Part shown: positions 1 to 5,246 of the stretch, piece after piece
Layout: each line of letters starts with the position of its first letter
Position numbering within the stretch: the first letter of the stretch is position 1
From: Pseudomonadota bacterium
GTDB lineage: Bacteria; Desulfobacterota; WTBG01; JAGOGO01
Assembly (NCBI GenBank): GCA_021160085.1
Contig: JAGHDE010000216.1
Span: forward strand, 1-5,596
Reading direction: 5' to 3'
DNA length: 5,596 nucleotides
Position numbers and translations under genes: made by a program
The notes under the pieces: model-generated
What the model saw: only the letters and a program-made list of their open reading frames with translations
Database searches by the model: none
What the model was told of the DNA's origin: nothing

Positions 1-129
1 GAACGTCAATGGGCTTATGTAAATACTGTGGAGACTGATCACCAGGAAATTACATTCCATTTCAATCAGAACAGTCAACATACGGGGTATCTCTTGGGGA
101 CGCCCTTTAGTTTTCCAGTTTACAAGTAA
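1..129 (+). CDS. Possible C-terminal end of an unidentified upstream gene (partial)
   Basis: Frame 1 is open from the left edge for 42 codons and stops at TAA 127-129; the other two forward frames are closed early (TAA at 20-22 in frame 2, TGA in frame 3 near 36). The peptide begins ERQWAYVNTVETDH and ends GTPFSFPVYK. I do not recognise a family. The last ten or so residues are encoded by the left terminal repeat of the transposase unit (93-121). If the gene is real, its original C-terminus has been replaced by mobile-element sequence. An open run of this length can arise by chance, so the call is tentative. Confidence 0.33.
   Translation, partial: ERQWAYVNTVETDHQEITFHFNQNSQHTGYLLGTPFSFPVYK
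93..121 (+). repeat. Left inverted repeat of the RAYT unit
   Basis: This arm pairs with 1165-1193, mismatching at only two positions. It lies 32 nt before the transposase start codon and contains GGGGACGCCC, which can fold as GGG/CCC around a short loop. Confidence 0.8.
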
Positions 130-153
130 ATGTTGTTATGGTAAGCGTTTATT

Positions 154-1161
154 ATGCCGAGAAAGTCGAGGATAGATGCGCCTGGGGCGTTGCACCATAT
201 CATAGCCCGTGGGATTGAGCGTTCTGATATCTTTAGGGACAACACTGACCGCAATAATTTTTTGGATCGGCTTGGTGGAATCATTAAAGAGACCAATACG
301 AGTTGTTTTGGCTGGGCACTTATTCCGAATCATTTTCATTTGGTGTTAAGGACCGGTGATGTGCCGATTGCTACGGTGATGCGGCGGCTGTTGACCGGAT
401 ATGCGGTTTTCCATAACAGGCGTCACCGCCGGAGCGGGCATCTTTTTCAAAATCGATATAAGTCGATTTTATGCCAGGAAGACGTCTATCTTTTAGAGCT
501 TATACGATACATTCACCTGAATCCGATTCGTGCCTGGACTGTAAAAGATATAAAGGTATTGGATAAATACCCATATACCGGTCATAGTGCGCTTATGGGC
601 AAGGTAAACAGGGATTGGCAGGCTATTGAATGGGTATTAGAGCTTTTCGATCATAGGCAATGGATTGCGCGTCGAAGGTATCGAGCCTTTGTTGAAAAGG
701 GCATCGCCGAAGGAAGGCGTACTGACTTGACCGGTGGTGGTTTAATTAGAAGCGGAGGTGGTTGGGCAGCGGTGCTGGAAAAGCGCAGGGCCAAGATATT
801 CGAGAAATCAGATGAGCGTATCCTTGGTGATGGTGATTTTGTTGAACAGGTGCTTTCAGCAGCTCAGGAGCAGATGGAACACAATTATAGGTTGGCTTCA
901 GAGGGTTATGACCTTGATAAGATTGCCTCAAAGGTGTGTGATGTAATGCACCTTGAGCCTTCTGAGGTATGGGCAGCCGGTAAAGAGCCTAAACGGGTTG
1001 AGGCAAGAAGTCTGTTGTGCTATTGGGCGGTAAGAGATCTCGGTATTAGCATGGCTGAATTATCAAGGCGATTAAAGCTGTCCTTGTCAGGGGTAAGTTT
1101 GTCCGTCAAGAGAGGAGAAAGAATAGCACATGAGAACGACTACAAACTTATCGAGCTTTAG
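154..1161 (+). CDS. REP-associated tyrosine transposase (RAYT, Y1/HUH family) with DnaA-like C-terminal domain
   Basis: The 335-aa product starts MPRKSRIDAPGALHHIIARG, a typical RAYT opening. The HUH metal-binding motif is H60-F61-H62 (PNHFHLVL). The block SGHLFQNRYKS (94-104) and the helix around LIRYIHLNPIRA (116-127) are family hallmarks; Y119 is the likely nucleophilic tyrosine. Known members nick and rejoin single-stranded DNA at REP hairpins. Residues 1-150 form the Y1 transposase domain. Residues about 235-330 form a C-terminal helical domain resembling the DnaA DNA-binding region, with a helix-turn-helix near MAELSRRLKLSLSGVSLSVKRG, present in many long RAYTs. The frame is intact and both motifs are present, so the enzyme may be active. 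There is no strong Shine-Dalgarno before ATG 154; the start rests on family homology. Flanking inverted repeats make it part of the 93-1193 unit. Confidence 0.93.
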   Translation: MPRKSRIDAPGALHHIIARGIERSDIFRDNTDRNNFLDRLGGIIKETNTSCFGWALIPNHFHLVLRTGDVPIATVMRRLLTGYAVFHNRRHRRSGHLFQNRYKSILCQEDVYLLELIRYIHLNPIRAWTVKDIKVLDKYPYTGHSALMGKVNRDWQAIEWVLELFDHRQWIARRRYRAFVEKGIAEGRRTDLTGGGLIRSGGGWAAVLEKRRAKIFEKSDERILGDGDFVEQVLSAAQEQMEHNYRLASEGYDLDKIASKVCDVMHLEPSEVWAAGKEPKRVEARSLLCYWAVRDLGISMAELSRRLKLSLSGVSLSVKRGERIAHENDYKLIEL

Positions 1162-1164
1162 GAG

Positions 1165-1193
1165 AAACTGAAAAACTAAAGGGCGTTCCCAAG
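1165..1193 (-). repeat. Right inverted repeat of the RAYT unit
   Basis: This arm is the inverted partner of 93-121 and starts four bases after the transposase stop codon. It contains GGGCGTTCCC. The tight fit around the gene argues that gene and repeats moved together. Confidence 0.8.
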
Positions 1194-1244
1194 TCCCCCC
1201 CAAGTCCCCCACGCGATATACTCCGAAAACGGTCATGTTATGAG

Positions 1245-1273
1245 TTGACACCGGCGTAAGAATATCTTATATG
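1245..1273 (+). promoter_or_regulatory. Sigma70-type promoter of the HTH-peptidase/PIN/radC operon
   Basis: A perfect -35 box TTGACA (1245-1250) is followed by a 17-bp spacer and TATATG (1268-1273), a 4/6 match to the -10 consensus. It lies about 50 nt upstream of the start codon of the regulator gene. The -10 box overlaps the left arm of the inverted repeat at 1262-1272, so a protein bound there would block RNA polymerase. Confidence 0.65.
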
Positions 1274-1305
1274 GAACGTTATTTCTTAAAATAAATATAA
1301 GATAT
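1262..1305. promoter_or_regulatory. Putative operator: perfect 11-bp inverted repeat over the -10 box
   Basis: ATATCTTATAT (1262-1272) and ATATAAGATAT (1295-1305) are exact reverse complements separated by 22 nt. The arm centres are 33 bp apart, close to three helical turns, so two dimers could bind on one face of the DNA. The position, over the -10 box and early leader of a gene encoding an XRE DNA-binding protein, suggests autorepression. This is inference from layout. Confidence 0.6.
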
Positions 1306-1324
1306 CTTTATTCAGGAGGTTCCC

Positions 1325-2473
1325 ATGAAACCCAAAAAAATGGTGGATGCGTTGCATCAAAGGATTGTCGAAGCCAGAGAATCTGCGGGCTTTTCCATTA
1401 CTGAAGCAGCGCAAAAACTGGGATTCAAAAATTATCAGACCTTATCGTCAATAGAAAAAGGCGTGAGAAACATCACTGCTGGCGAATTGATCGAGATAGC
1501 CCGTTTATATGGCAGAAGTCTGGATTATTTTTTTGAACCGACAGTTACTCCTGAACCGACACCCTTATGGAGAAAAACAGAAACAAGGGATGTGACCAAA
1601 GAACAACGACTATTTCTTTCCTTTCTCGTACGATACAGCACCCTGGAAAAACTCCTCGGTTTGAAGCAGAGCTGGACGGAGATTCGATCACCCTTTGGCC
1701 GTGATGGTTTTGCGAGCGATGGTTTTGCAACGGCGGATAAACTTGGCGCCCACATTCACAAAATACTGGATCTGGGGTCACGGCCTGCCTCAAATCTGCT
1801 TAATATACTCGAAAACAATCTTCGTTTCAAAATTCTGCATTTGCCTCTGGAAAATGGTCTTTCAGGCGCCAGTATTGTGGACAAAACCTTAGGCGTTGGC
1901 ATTCTCATTAATTTAAATGATGCGCCATGGAGAAGAAGCTTTGATCTGGCTCATGAATTGTTTCATATAATAACCTGGAATGTCTTTTCTCTTAAAGAGA
2001 TTGGTGATGGTACGAAAAAGACCAGACCGGAAAAATATACTGATATCTTTGCGTCAAGCCTGCTTCTCCCGGAAATTCATCTTATGGAGACTCTTAAAGA
2101 AATTGTCCTGAATAGTGAAATCAAAAAGGTGGATCTCATAGAAATTGCCAGGGATTTTGGTGTGTCCACAGAAGCGATTTCATGGAGGCTTGTGAATCTA
2201 AAAAAACTCAAGGCATCACAGGTGAAAAAAAATCTTGATGATCCCGGATTCAGAGACCTCGACCGCACGATACGTAGAGGTTTGCATGAGAAATTTGAAC
2301 CTTATAAATTCCCTGCTCGTTATATATCTCTTGCATGCAGGTGTCTGATGGAAGGCAAAATATCGCGCGGCACTTTTGCGGAATATCTCGAAATCGACAG
2401 GGCTGAAGTAGATGACTATCTTGCCGGAGCAGGATTTGTGGAAGAGAACTATGAAAAAATTGCTGTTGCTTGA
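1325..2473 (+). CDS. XRE-family HTH regulator fused to ImmA/IrrE-type zinc peptidase (COG2856-like)
   Basis: This 382-aa protein has an N-terminal Cro/C1-type helix-turn-helix (about residues 12-70, with ITEAAQKLGF and TLSSIEKG as the helix-turn-helix core). A metallopeptidase domain follows. Its HExxH motif is H210-E211-L212-F213-H214 (FDLAHELFHII), and the downstream EKYTDIFASSLLLP block (236-249) supplies the probable third zinc ligand, E236, and matches the FA-x-x-LLxP signature of the family. A second possible helix-turn-helix lies near 269-295. Known ImmA/IrrE proteins cleave or inactivate repressors in response to stress, and HTH fusions often pair with toxins. AGGAGGT (1314-1320) lies four bases before ATG 1325 and fixes the start. 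The gene is first in a three-gene operon, overlapping the PIN gene by 23 bp, and its promoter carries a palindrome suited to autoregulation. The substrate is unknown; the partner PIN protein or the regulator itself are candidates. Confidence 0.9.
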   Translation: MKPKKMVDALHQRIVEARESAGFSITEAAQKLGFKNYQTLSSIEKGVRNITAGELIEIARLYGRSLDYFFEPTVTPEPTPLWRKTETRDVTKEQRLFLSFLVRYSTLEKLLGLKQSWTEIRSPFGRDGFASDGFATADKLGAHIHKILDLGSRPASNLLNILENNLRFKILHLPLENGLSGASIVDKTLGVGILINLNDAPWRRSFDLAHELFHIITWNVFSLKEIGDGTKKTRPEKYTDIFASSLLLPEIHLMETLKEIVLNSEIKKVDLIEIARDFGVSTEAISWRLVNLKKLKASQVKKNLDDPGFRDLDRTIRRGLHEKFEPYKFPARYISLACRCLMEGKISRGTFAEYLEIDRAEVDDYLAGAGFVEENYEKIAVA

Positions 2474-2954
2474 CGCCGATGTGATCATGGATCTTCATAC
2501 TCTCGGCTTGTTTGAAAAATTCATAAAAGCTTACGAAGTGTCTGTAACCCGGACAGTTCTTCGCGAGACAAAGTATTTTAAAAAAGATGGGCAGCGGCAA
2601 AAAATATACATAGGTGATACAGTCACAATTATAGCCGATGTTGATATTGACAGCTTGATGCATGTGCGAAATGAATCGAAAGAAGCGCGACTTGGTATTG
2701 ATCCCGGTGAACTGGAGTCGATTGCATATATGAGAAATGCGAAAGAAGAAGTAATATTTTGCACTTGTGATGCGGCAGCAATAAAGCTGATTGCATATAT
2801 GGAGCTTGATAACCAATCGATCAGCATTGAAAAAGCCTTGCGAGATGCCGGGTACAGAAAAAGAAATCTCTATCCGAGGCATTATCAGAAAACATATGAA
2901 AGGCGTATTAAGGAAGGAAAAGCTCTGAGAGTTCAATTTAAAAAACTGATATAA
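2451..2954 (+). CDS. PIN-like domain protein, probable RNase effector paired with the HTH-peptidase
   Basis: The 167-aa product has the spaced acidic residues of a PIN nuclease. They are D8/D10 in LLLLDADVIMDL at the N-terminus, E39 in TVLRET, D84 and E87 in GIDPGELESIAY, and D107 in CTCDAAAIKL. PIN proteins are metal-dependent RNases, very often toxins. The fold and the D-E-E-D order can be seen; cleavage activity is inferred. ATG 2451 is chosen because the PIN fold begins immediately (MKKLLLLDAD) and GGAAGAG lies just upstream; an in-frame ATG at 2412 would add 13 residues lying wholly inside the preceding gene. Overlap with the HTH-peptidase gene implies coupled translation, as in toxin-antitoxin pairs, here in regulator-first order. 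Residues after 130 are strongly basic (many K/R/Y) and may bind RNA. It is not a textbook VapC. Confidence 0.8.
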   Translation: MKKLLLLDADVIMDLHTLGLFEKFIKAYEVSVTRTVLRETKYFKKDGQRQKIYIGDTVTIIADVDIDSLMHVRNESKEARLGIDPGELESIAYMRNAKEEVIFCTCDAAAIKLIAYMELDNQSISIEKALRDAGYRKRNLYPRHYQKTYERRIKEGKALRVQFKKLI

Positions 2955-2970
2955 GAGTTCCTGCAAGAAA

Positions 2971-2978
2971 AGGGGGAG
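2971..2978 (+). promoter_or_regulatory. Ribosome binding site deciding the GTG start of radC
   Basis: AGGGGGAG lies two bases before GTG 2981. No ATG occurs in frame before this point, and the downstream protein begins with the conserved RadC N-terminus, so GTG is the start codon. Confidence 0.7.
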
Positions 2979-2980
2979 CA

Positions 2981-3643
2981 GTGACGAAGAAAATTTCAGA
3001 CATTCCTGTAGCGGACCGCCCCCGCGAAAAACTGCAGAAAAAAGGTGCGGAAGCGCTATCTGATCTTGAATTGATGGCTATCCTTGTCGGCAAGGGCACA
3101 GAAGGGCATGAAGTTATGTCCGTAGCAGAACATATTTTAAAAATATTGGATTCCGGTAATGAAAAGCCAAATCTTAAAGAGCTGCAGAAAATTGAAGGGG
3201 TAGGTCCGGCCAAGGCAACGCTAATTTCTGCAGCCCTTGAATTTGCCCGTCGCCGCATTCGTCCGGAAGGGTTAAAGATATCTTTCCCTGCTGATGTGCT
3301 TCCGTTGATTCAGCATTTTGCCGACCGAAAGCAGGAGCATTTTATCTGTGTTTCTGTTAATGGCGCTAATGAAGTTATTACCAGCCGGGTTGTTTCCGTT
3401 GGCCTCGTCAATAAAACACAGGTTCATCCCAGAGAGGTCTTTGCCGATCCTATTACCGACCGCGCATCAGCCATCATTGTAGCTCACAATCATCCATCAG
3501 GTGGTTTAACACCAAGCAAAGAAGATATTAAAATTACCAAACAGTTAAAATGCGCCGGTGAAACATTGGGGATCAAGCTTCTTGACCACATAATTTTCAA
3601 TCATAAAAGCTATTACAGTTTTTTGGAAAATGGGGAAATGTAA
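2981..3643 (+). CDS. radC: RadC-family JAMM/MPN protein (UPF0758)
   Basis: The 220-aa length is normal for RadC. Residues 10-91 hold the conserved DRPREKL start and a helix-hairpin-helix (IEGVGPAKATLISAALEFARRR, about 71-92). Residues 100-220 form the MPN domain with a complete JAMM metal site: E152, H169-N-H171-P-S-G, S179 and D182. RadC was once linked to DNA repair, but that role was not upheld. Its JAMM fold suggests a metallo-isopeptidase or nuclease-associated activity, and copies are common in mobile and defence islands. It starts at GTG 26 nt after the PIN gene, with no promoter seen between, so it is likely co-transcribed with the HTH-peptidase and PIN genes. The last 74 codons are duplicated at 5329-5553. 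The final 51 bases and the downstream spacer are identical to that copy, so the 3' end of this gene may itself be recombinant. Confidence 0.93.
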   Translation: MTKKISDIPVADRPREKLQKKGAEALSDLELMAILVGKGTEGHEVMSVAEHILKILDSGNEKPNLKELQKIEGVGPAKATLISAALEFARRRIRPEGLKISFPADVLPLIQHFADRKQEHFICVSVNGANEVITSRVVSVGLVNKTQVHPREVFADPITDRASAIIVAHNHPSGGLTPSKEDIKITKQLKCAGETLGIKLLDHIIFNHKSYYSFLENGEM

Positions 3644-3686
3644 ACGCCCAGTGCTAAAAGGGGACAGTGGAATTCCGGTGGAATTC
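3419..3686 (+). repeat. Direct repeat copy A: radC tail plus downstream palindromes
   Basis: This segment matches 5329-5596 in the same orientation at a constant offset of 1910 bp with no gaps. The first 174 bp (3419-3592) carry 28 differences, about 84% identity. The next 94 bp (3593-3686) have none, and the identity continues to the window edge in copy B. The abrupt switch marks a recombination or conversion boundary. Confidence 0.9.
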
Positions 3687-3723
3687 CGGGAAGGCGGGAA
3701 TTCCGGGGACAGGGAATTCCCCC
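3660..3723. repeat. Cluster of GGAATTCC palindromes (REP-like)
   Basis: Four GAATTC palindromes start at 3670, 3681, 3698 and 3714, each inside a longer GC-flanked self-complementary core. The first two belong to an exact 11-bp tandem repeat, GTGGAATTCCG (3668-3678 and 3679-3689). GGGGACA precedes the first (3660-3666) and the last (3705-3711). GGGAATTCCC can fold on itself, but there is no run of T afterwards, so this is not a clear terminator. It resembles REP-type intergenic repeats used by RAYT enzymes; the start of the cluster recurs at 5570-5596. Confidence 0.65.
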
Positions 3724-3759
3724 TTATTCAATAGAGTTCCTAAGATTGATTTTTTTAAC

Positions 3760-3788
3760 TTGACATCGGCTTACTTTCTGATTATCTT
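3760..3788 (+). promoter_or_regulatory. Sigma70-type promoter of the HARE-HTH gene
   Basis: TTGACA (3760-3765), a 17-bp spacer and TATCTT (3783-3788, 4/6 to consensus) lie about 40 nt upstream of the start codon. CTTTCTGA (3774-3781) and its exact reverse complement TCAGAAAG (3812-3819) straddle the -10 box, a possible weak operator. The start of the element, TTGACATCGGCTTA, matches the operon promoter at 1245 in 12 of 14 bases. Confidence 0.55.
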
Positions 3789-3828
3789 AATTTAGACAAC
3801 AATACAGGAAGTCAGAAAGGAGGCCCTA

Positions 3829-4290
3829 ATGACAATACAAAAGGCAGCATACAAAATCTTAGAGGAAATGGGTAAACCACTCAGCTCAAGAGAAATCGCA
3901 AAAATAGCGCTTGATCGACGAATGGTATCAAGTATCGCACAAGATCCATATCAATCTCATGCCCAAACAATTGAAAAAAATATACGAGGCGGGATCTATA
4001 ACAAACCAAAATTGGTGTTTGTGAATAGCTCGCAAGGGAGACTGATTGGTTTACCAATATGGGATTCTAACCGTTACTCTGCCCCCGATAAAAAAATACA
4101 AAATTTGAGTGAATTGAAGGTTTATGTTCCCACAAAATTGCTTGAAAAGATTAAATTAGCAGATCAGGCAAAACTGATAAACAACTTCGATGAAACGGTT
4201 TCCTTTATTTTGACTAAGGGGCTTTCAATTTTATCTCCTGAAATAAAAAAGGGATTAATGGGGCAGTTAGATTCTTTGAATTCACTTTAA
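3829..4290 (+). CDS. Small HARE-HTH (winged-helix) DNA-binding protein
   Basis: The 153-aa product opens with AAYKILEEMGKPLSSREIAK (residues 6-25), the first helices of the HARE-HTH domain known from restriction endonucleases, RNA polymerase delta subunit and ASXL proteins. The domain continues with THE-type spacing through QTIEKNIRGGIYN to the strand pair KLVFV...GRLIGLP (about 61-76). This domain is proposed to sense or bind modified DNA. The rest (about 96-153) has a strand-helix-helix look (LKVYVPTKLLEKIKL, then FDETVSFILTKGLSIL) that could be a ribbon-helix-helix dimer; that part is inference. No nuclease motif is present, so it stands alone as a probable regulator or the binding subunit of something larger. 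AAAGGAGG (3816-3823) five bases before ATG 3829 and an upstream promoter support the start. Confidence 0.75.
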   Translation: MTIQKAAYKILEEMGKPLSSREIAKIALDRRMVSSIAQDPYQSHAQTIEKNIRGGIYNKPKLVFVNSSQGRLIGLPIWDSNRYSAPDKKIQNLSELKVYVPTKLLEKIKLADQAKLINNFDETVSFILTKGLSILSPEIKKGLMGQLDSLNSL

Positions 4291-4314
4291 TAAAATGTGC
4301 GGCAGCTAACATAA

Positions 4315-4473
4315 ACTCTGAGAAGGATGCTCTCCCTTGATACAGAAGACTTTCACCCCCAATCTTCATCATCGAATATCCCTAAATGGAAGAGAAATGT
4401 TCGAAATGTTTTGCAATACAGAAAAAAGACAGGTGAGATTGAATGGGATGGAAAAGCTAACTATCGAATCTAA
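4315..4473 (+). pseudogene. Remnant of a winged-helix C-terminal domain, restriction-endonuclease type
   Basis: An open frame starting after TAA 4312-4314 and ending at TAA 4471-4473 encodes a peptide with ATG at 4327 (48 aa from there). Its C-terminal part reads PKWKRNVRNVLQYRKKTG followed by EIEWDGKANYRI. This has the W-x-R-x-(I/V)-R-x-x-LQ-x-x-R-x-x-G-x-(I/L)-(E/F)-x-x-x-G-x-YR(L/I) pattern of C-terminal winged helices of some restriction enzymes and related DNA-binding proteins. AAGG touches ATG directly, too close for good initiation, and there is no room for a catalytic domain. It is most likely a truncated relic, though a tiny expressed binding protein is possible. It lies in the same frame as the HARE-HTH gene upstream but is separated by three stops. 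Confidence 0.5.
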
Positions 4474-4483
4474 AAGTAAAATC

Positions 4484-4546
4484 ACATAACAATGCTACTT
4501 CACTTGACCCGCAAAAGCTGCGGGCAAGTGATCAGCGGCGTTTTAT
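4484..4546 (+). repeat. attC-like integron recombination site (candidate)
   Basis: The sequence folds into a near-perfect hairpin: TCACTTG (4500-4506), one bulged A (4507), CCCGCA (4508-4513), loop AAAGC, TGCGGG (4519-4524), CAAGTGA (4525-4531). Outside it lie short paired boxes in attC order: GCT (4494-4496) with AGC (4534-4536), an unpaired 3/3 spacer, then AAC (4488-4490) with GTT (4540-4542). Boxes, unpaired spacer, one extrahelical base and a small terminal loop match the known single-stranded attC fold, and the AACAATG...GGCGTT ends look like classic sites. The outer R boxes are degenerate (GTTTTAT instead of GTTRRRY). It follows one open frame by about 10 nt and precedes the next gene's ribosome binding site, as in a cassette array. 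No integrase gene or second site is visible in the window. Confidence 0.5.
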
Positions 4547-4553
4547 CTACAAA

Positions 4554-4567
4554 AAGGAGGAGGAGGT
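4554..4567 (+). promoter_or_regulatory. Extended purine-rich ribosome binding site
   Basis: Three AGG repeats in tandem (AAGGAGGAGGAGGT) precede the start codon at 4572 by four bases. A second ATG at 4568 overlaps the end of this site in another frame but opens only a 14-codon frame, so 4572 is the preferred start. Confidence 0.65.
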
Positions 4568-4571
4568 ATGT

Positions 4572-4796
4572 ATGGAATACGTATTCACAGATTGGGACAA
4601 CCGAAGCTATAAAAGAAAATCAAAAGAAAAGATTTTGATTGAAGCAGAGCATATTTCCTCAGAACAGGTTAAGATTTCGCTAAAAGAATCTGGAATAAGT
4701 TTTGTTGATCTAATTCTTTCAAGGAAAGAAGCCGCAGGTATTATCAATGCGCTAAGTGCAACTAATTCTGAATGCAAGTGTATTATTACAATGTGA
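4572..4796 (+). CDS. Small hypothetical protein (74 aa)
   Basis: I do not recognise this protein. It is 74 residues, charged and soluble, with no signal peptide or membrane segment. The N-terminal third is basic (YKRKSKEK). The middle and C-terminal part, KISLKESGISFVDLILSRKEAAGIINAL, alternates strand-like and helix-like stretches and ends in a Cys pair (SECKCIITM). The sequence before the Cys pair resembles small beta-strand/helix proteins in which a 'ls-x-x-EA-x-x-l-x-x-aL' helix follows strands, but no function follows from that. A very strong ribosome binding site supports translation. It begins about 31 nt after the attC-like GTT, the short leader typical of an integron cassette gene, and is followed after 47 nt by the lipoprotein gene in the same direction. 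Confidence 0.65.
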   Translation: MEYVFTDWDNRSYKRKSKEKILIEAEHISSEQVKISLKESGISFVDLILSRKEAAGIINALSATNSECKCIITM

Positions 4797-4843
4797 TAAT
4801 TGTATATTAATAATCCCTTTCTGGGGAGTCATTTGGAGGGCAT

Positions 4844-5143
4844 ATGAAAAAATTATTAGTAATTTTAATTTTTGTTAGCATAATTAGCGGTTGTGCTACC
4901 GCAAAGCAAACGTATACGTCAGACGGGCAGAAAGGGTACGTTATAGATTGTTCTGGTAGTGCACTTAGTTGGGGCATGTGTTACGAAAAAGCGGGGAAAA
5001 TTTGTGGAGAAAAAGGTTACGTTGTCCTTGAAAAAAGCAGTGACAAAGGAGCAATAATTTCTGGTAGCCAGTTTGGTTTGTTCGGTGGTTCTATTATGAA
5101 CAGAAACATGATCATCAAATGTAAAGAATGTAATAAAGATTAA
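4844..5143 (+). CDS. Small Cys-rich lipoprotein, conserved hypothetical
   Basis: The 99-aa product has a short basic start (MKK), a hydrophobic segment (LLVILIFVSII) and a lipobox I14-S15-G16-C17, so it should be lipidated at C17 and cleaved by signal peptidase II. Residue +2 is Ala, not Asp, which points to the outer membrane. The mature part is only 83 residues with five further cysteines (C36, C46, C54, C93, C96), possibly forming disulfides in the periplasm. The block GYVIDCSGSALSWGMCYEKA (31-50) followed by CGEKGY, and the end MNRNMIIKCK, resemble small hypothetical lipoproteins found widely in proteobacteria; their function is not known to me. GGAGGG (4835-4840) lies three bases before ATG 4844. 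It has no link in function to the neighbouring DNA-binding genes and looks like cargo. Confidence 0.8.
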   Translation: MKKLLVILIFVSIISGCATAKQTYTSDGQKGYVIDCSGSALSWGMCYEKAGKICGEKGYVVLEKSSDKGAIISGSQFGLFGGSIMNRNMIIKCKECNKD

Positions 5144-5246
5144 TAAAAAAGAAGAAAGACAACCAAAAGCGTAAATCTCGAAAGGGTTCAAGTCTCCGTT
5201 TGACTTATGGTGACCGTTCACAAGGGGGAATGAGAGGGGAATGGGA
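5144..5246. other. Intergenic stretch without recognisable gene
   Basis: I see no gene, promoter or terminator here. A short AAGTC/GACTT foldback is too weak to call. Towards its end the strand becomes G-rich (GGGGGAATGAGAGGGGAATG) and leads into the inverted repeat at 5247. Confidence 0.5.

Larger units (their letters stand above)
93..1193 (+). mobile_element. RAYT transposase unit bounded by 29-bp imperfect inverted repeats
   Basis: The interval from 93 to 121 is the reverse complement of 1165 to 1193 with 27 of 29 bases matching; the shared core includes ACTAAAGGGCGT. The repeats enclose a single complete REP-associated tyrosine transposase gene. Each repeat holds a small GGG-N3/4-CCC foldback, in line with the single-stranded hairpins that HUH transposases recognise. 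Known RAYT genes are usually flanked by inversely oriented REP sequences, which fits. No target-site duplication is seen, and none is expected for this enzyme class. Two AAGTCCCCC direct repeats (1191-1199 and 1202-1210) sit at the right edge. Confidence 0.75.

Noticed and set aside
2412..2450. Upstream ATG for the PIN gene
   Set aside because: It would add 13 residues lying inside the preceding gene and ahead of the strand that normally opens a PIN domain; ATG 2451 has a purine-rich site just before it.
2250..2966. Long antisense open frame (238 codons) across the PIN gene
   Set aside because: It lies opposite two genes with clear family motifs, has no ribosome binding site, and its peptide is rich in F, S, C and H in the manner of a reverse-strand shadow.
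3668..3723. CRISPR array from repeated GGAATTCC units
   Set aside because: Units are 8-11 bp with irregular, very short spacing and no unique spacers; no cas gene is present.
4500..4546. GC-rich hairpin as a rho-independent terminator
   Set aside because: The stem is followed by GGCG before a run of only four T; the bulged base and outer AAC/GTT boxes fit an attC-like site better.
4568..4612. Short frame from ATG 4568
   Set aside because: It encodes only 14 residues before a stop and overlaps the better placed start at 4572.
5180..5210. GGGTTCAAGTCTCC looks like a tRNA T-arm
   Set aside because: The flanking bases pair for only three positions, there is no acceptor stem or anticodon arm at the right distance, and no CCA end follows.
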